In this document: piece by piece, positions 4,846 through 7,686 of the stretch
How positions within the stretch are numbered: the first letter of the stretch is position 1
Layout of the letters: each line of letters begins with the position of its first letter
Origin: an uncultured Elusimicrobium sp.
Lineage (GTDB): Bacteria > Elusimicrobiota > Elusimicrobia > Elusimicrobiales > Elusimicrobiaceae
Length of the DNA stretch: 7,686 nucleotides
Reading direction: 5' to 3'
NCBI GenBank assembly: GCA_902767385.1
Contig: CACXHA010000127.1
Span: 1 to 7,686 of the forward strand
The notes under the pieces: generated by a model
What the model was told of the DNA's origin: nothing
Seen by the model: the letters and a program-made list of their open reading frames with translations, nothing else
Databases searched by the model: none
Translations under genes and position numbers: made by a program

Positions 4846-6264
4846 ATGCCGACCGATTTGCAAACTCGTATTCCGCCCCAAGCATTGGACGCCGAAATGG
4901 CTGTGCTGGGCTCCATGCTTTTAGACAAAGACGCCCTGGAAGATGCCCTGGAAATTCTAAAACCCGAACACTTTTACAAAGAGGCGCACCAAGTTATTTT
5001 TGCCGCCATGCAAGCATTGGCCGAGCGCAACCAAGCCGTTGACATTGTAACAGTGGTGGAAGAACTCAAACGTCAAAAAGCCCTGACTAAAGTGGGGGGA
5101 GAAGTATACTTGGCGCAACTGGAAGGCAAGGTTTCCACCGCCGCCCACGCCAAATATTACGCCGAAATTGTCTATAAAAAATTCGTCGTGCGCGATCTCA
5201 TTAACACCGCCACCCACCTGGTGCAACGCTGTTACAAAGAAGAAGATGACGACCCGCAGGCGCTCATTGACTCGGCCGCCGACCAAATTTACAAACTTAG
5301 CCAACGCCAAAAACTCTCGGGCTTTGTGTCGTCTAAAGACCTCGCGCCCGAAGTGATGGAAATGCTGGAAAAAGCATTTAAAAACAAAAACACCATTCAA
5401 GGCGTGCCGACCGGTCTTAGCGAATTTGACCACAAAACCGGCGGGCTTAGAAAATCTGACCTCATTATTTTGGGTGCGCGCCCCAGCCAAGGGAAAACCG
5501 CCCTCGCGCTAAACATTGCCCACCACGCGTGTGTGGATTGCAATATCCCGGTGGCGTTTTTCTCGTTAGAAATGGGACGGCACATCATTTACGAACGTAT
5601 GATTGGTGCGGCGGCCATGGCCGAAATTCACAAACTGCGCACCGGATATTTTGAAAAAAGCAAATGGAAAGATTTAACACACGAAATGGGCCGCCTGGCT
5701 AATGCACCGCTTTACATTGACGACACGTCCGGTATTTCCATTACCGAGCTGCGCATGCGTGCGCGCCGTCTAGCCAGCGAGCTTAAAAAGCAAGGCAAGG
5801 AGCTGGGCCTCATCGTCATTGACTACTTGCAGCTCATCCGTGGTGGGGAACGCCGCAACGAGTCCCGCCAACAGGAAGTGAGTGAAATTTCCCGTATGCT
5901 TAAAGACTTGGCCCGCACGTTAGATGTGCCGGTTTTGGCCCTTTCGCAGTTAAGCCGCAAGAACGAAGACAAATCCCGCACCGACAATAAACCCATGCTT
6001 TCCGACCTTCGCGAATCGGGCTCTATTGAACAAGATGCCGACGTGGTGGCTTTGATTCACCGCGAGTCTTACTACAAGCGCGATGACGAGAGTTTAAAAC
6101 GCAAAGCTACGCTCATTTTAGCCAAACAGCGCAACGGACCGGTGGGCGACATAGACCTGGCGTTCTTTGGCGAATTTGCTTTATTTACCAACCCGGCCCC
6201 GGAAGTAACCGAGGAAGCCGCCACTATGGCGCCGATGGAAACGCAAATGGAGATTGCCGAGTAA
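4846..6264 (+). CDS. dnaB: Replicative DNA helicase DnaB
   Basis: Encodes the 472-residue hexameric helicase that unwinds DNA at the replication fork, recruiting primase through its N-terminal domain. The N-terminal domain (about 8-110) begins with IPPQALDAEMAVLGSMLLD, a typical DnaB opening. A linker (about 150-180) leads to the RecA-like motor: GVPTGLSEFDHKTGGL (186-201), Walker A GARPSQGKT (210-218, Lys217 and Thr218), SLEMG, Walker B LIVIDYLQLI (Asp326), QLSRKNE, DLRESGSIEQDADVV and AKQRNGPVGDIDL near the C-terminus. Length is normal, and no intein interrupts the Walker A site, a common insertion point in DnaB. The usual GARPSMGKT has Gln for Met. The last ~25 residues are an acidic Met/Glu-rich tail. 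It is the first gene of its unit, and alr follows after one base. Confidence 0.98.
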   Translation: MPTDLQTRIPPQALDAEMAVLGSMLLDKDALEDALEILKPEHFYKEAHQVIFAAMQALAERNQAVDIVTVVEELKRQKALTKVGGEVYLAQLEGKVSTAAHAKYYAEIVYKKFVVRDLINTATHLVQRCYKEEDDDPQALIDSAADQIYKLSQRQKLSGFVSSKDLAPEVMEMLEKAFKNKNTIQGVPTGLSEFDHKTGGLRKSDLIILGARPSQGKTALALNIAHHACVDCNIPVAFFSLEMGRHIIYERMIGAAAMAEIHKLRTGYFEKSKWKDLTHEMGRLANAPLYIDDTSGISITELRMRARRLASELKKQGKELGLIVIDYLQLIRGGERRNESRQQEVSEISRMLKDLARTLDVPVLALSQLSRKNEDKSRTDNKPMLSDLRESGSIEQDADVVALIHRESYYKRDDESLKRKATLILAKQRNGPVGDIDLAFFGEFALFTNPAPEVTEEAATMAPMETQMEIAE

Positions 6265-6265
6265 A

Positions 6266-7369
6266 ATGACCCCTATTTTGCGCCCCACCGTCTTGGAAGT
6301 GGACCTAAACAAACTGGCGCGCAACTTGCGTAAAGTGCGCACGCAGGTGGGCCCGCAGACGGAACTGTTGGCTATCTTAAAAGCCAATGCTTACGGGCAT
6401 GGGGCGGAAACAATCGGGCAATTTATTGAAGAAAACAAACTGGCCCAGTGGTTTGGGGTTGCCTCGGTAGAAGAAGGAATTGGCTTGCGTGAGGCCGGCC
6501 TAAAAACGCCTATTTTGGTACTGGGCAGTATCTATCCGTTTGAGGCGTTTACCTACGCCATTAAATACAATTTAGCCGTTACGATTGCCAGTTTGGACGC
6601 CGCCAAAGCCGCCTGTGCGTGCGCAGAAAAACTGGGGCAAAAAATTGTTTGCCACGTCAAGCAAGATACGGGCATGGGGCGCATTGGCACCCGCCGCGGA
6701 GCCGTTGTAAAAGTGCTGGAATATTTACACCAAAATCCGCACGCAATTTTAGACGGCCTTTATTCTCATCTATCTAGCGTACAAACTGACGCGGATTTTA
6801 CCCAGGAACAAATCGGCTATTTGCGCGACACGCTTACCCACTTGCAACTGAAAAATATTCCCGTTAAGCATATTCATATCGCGGCTTCGGCTGCGTTGGT
6901 GGCCCGGCCCGATGCGCAGTTTACGCTCGTGCGCCCGGGGCACAGTATGTACGGGTTAGAGGAAGGATATGAACCGGTTTTATCGTGGAAAACCCGCGTG
7001 GTGTATTTAAAAGATATTCCCGCCGGAGCCAGTATCAGCTACAACCGTTCTTTCCGCGCCAAGGAACCGATGAAAGTGGCAACTTTGCCCCTGGGATATG
7101 GCGACGGATTTATGCGCGCGCTTTCCAACAAAGCTTGCGTGCTCATTAAAGGCCAACGCTGCCGCGTACTGGGCAACGTGACGATGGATATGCTGATGGT
7201 AGATGTTACCCGTGTGCCCGGCGTAAACGTAGGGGACGAAGTGGTGGTAGTCGGGCGGCAAGGCAGCGAAGAAATTACGCTAAAAGAACTGGCCGATTTA
7301 GCCGGCACCATAGATTATGAAATTTGCACGCAAATTAACGCGCGTGTGCCGAGGGTTTATAAAAAATAA
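6266..7369 (+). CDS. alr: Alanine racemase (PLP-dependent)
   Basis: A 367-residue cytoplasmic enzyme converting L- to D-alanine for peptidoglycan. It has the alpha/beta barrel followed by a beta domain. Key residues visible: the PLP lysine Lys39 in LKANAYGHG, Lys132 and Arg139 in VKQDTGMGRIG, Arg223 in VRPG, the second catalytic base Tyr259 in SISYNRSF, PLGYGDGF, and Met307 in NVTMDMLMVDV. Some usual neighbours differ: HIAASAAL has Ala207 where Asn is common, Asn260 follows the catalytic Tyr instead of Gly, and Thr306 replaces the frequent Cys. I chose ATG 6266, 1 nt after the dnaB stop, with GGAG at 6249-6252 inside dnaB; an in-frame TTG at 6254 would add four residues and overlap dnaB. Translation is probably coupled to dnaB. 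dnaB-alr is also a neighbour pair in E. coli. Confidence 0.96.
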   Translation: MTPILRPTVLEVDLNKLARNLRKVRTQVGPQTELLAILKANAYGHGAETIGQFIEENKLAQWFGVASVEEGIGLREAGLKTPILVLGSIYPFEAFTYAIKYNLAVTIASLDAAKAACACAEKLGQKIVCHVKQDTGMGRIGTRRGAVVKVLEYLHQNPHAILDGLYSHLSSVQTDADFTQEQIGYLRDTLTHLQLKNIPVKHIHIAASAALVARPDAQFTLVRPGHSMYGLEEGYEPVLSWKTRVVYLKDIPAGASISYNRSFRAKEPMKVATLPLGYGDGFMRALSNKACVLIKGQRCRVLGNVTMDMLMVDVTRVPGVNVGDEVVVVGRQGSEEITLKELADLAGTIDYEICTQINARVPRVYKK

Positions 7370-7686
7370 TGTTTACAGCCATTGGAAAATACATGACGTA
7401 TTTGTTAAGCGAACTGGGCGGAGCGACCCGCATGATTCAGTCCTGCTTGTTTTGGTTATGGCGCAGCCCCTTTGAGTGGCAACAAGCCATAGACCAAAGC
7501 GTGAGCATCGGGGTAGAATCGTTTGGCGTAACCGCGCTTACCAGCTTGTTTACCGGGATGGTGCTTGCCTTGCAAGCCGGTAATACCATTGGCAACATCT
7601 TTGGCGACCCGATTTTTGTAGGCACGATTGTTACCTTTTCTTTAATCCGCGAGCTCGGGCCGGTGCTCACTAGCGTAGTAGTTTCC
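7369..7686 (+). CDS. mlaE: MlaE-type ABC transporter permease, N-terminal part (runs off the window)
   Basis: The ATG shares its A with the alr stop (TAATG, 7367-7371), so translation is coupled by termination and restart. The frame stays open to the window end, giving 106 residues. The family pattern is clear: an amphipathic N-terminal part with LFWLWRSPFEWQQAIDQ, then GVTALTSLFTGMVLALQAG and VGTIVTFSLIRELGPVLTSV, matching the MlaE permease signature (LxxxFxGxVLALQ and RELGPVLT). MlaE with MlaF and MlaD moves phospholipids between the inner and outer membranes; plastid and actinobacterial relatives handle other lipids. A second in-frame ATG at 7393 is possible but less well placed. The partner ATPase and MCE-domain genes would be expected just downstream. 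The symbol is by family, as the rest of the gene cannot be seen. Confidence 0.9.
   Translation, partial: MFTAIGKYMTYLLSELGGATRMIQSCLFWLWRSPFEWQQAIDQSVSIGVESFGVTALTSLFTGMVLALQAGNTIGNIFGDPIFVGTIVTFSLIRELGPVLTSVVVS

Overview
The window carries a bacterial housekeeping region with every gene on the + strand, at roughly 50% G+C. The large periplasmic domain of YidC and an MlaE-type permease gene point to a diderm (outer-membrane) bacterium. The gene content and style would fit a gut Elusimicrobiota-like lineage, but that placement is a low-confidence impression, not something the sequence proves.

Layout. Positions 1-666 hold the 3' end of an unrecognised protein gene. A sigma70-type promoter (669-697) follows directly and drives the classic ribosome/RNase P/membrane-insertion cluster: rpmH (ribosomal protein L34), rnpA (RNase P protein), yidD, yidC and jag/khpB. 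These genes are separated by 3-60 nt. Positions 4360-4845 (486 nt) hold no credible gene. This gap contains a terminator-like hairpin, a long inverted repeat with ~70 nt of internal sequence, a strong intrinsic terminator, a ~95-bp palindromic repeat resembling dispersed intergenic repeats, and the dnaB promoter. A second tightly packed unit follows: dnaB (replicative helicase), alr (alanine racemase) and the start of an mlaE-type ABC permease gene, which runs off the end. alr starts 1 nt after the dnaB stop, and mlaE overlaps the alr stop by 1 nt.

How the genes work together. The first unit joins translation (L34), tRNA maturation (RnpA) and membrane protein insertion (YidD, YidC), with the RNA-binding Jag/KhpB that usually accompanies yidC. 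The second unit joins chromosome replication (DnaB), D-alanine supply for peptidoglycan (Alr) and probable phospholipid transport for the outer membrane (MlaE).

Most interesting. Two RNA structures sit at translation start sites. Between yidD and yidC, a two-tier stem-loop pairs a TCCTCTT segment with the yidC Shine-Dalgarno sequence, just beyond a yidD stop codon that follows a terminal proline. In front of rpmH, a strong Shine-Dalgarno sequence lies 45 nt from the start codon, with a GC-rich hairpin in between that could loop out and bring the two together. YidC also lacks the usual positively charged residue at the hydrophilic-groove position (Gln362).
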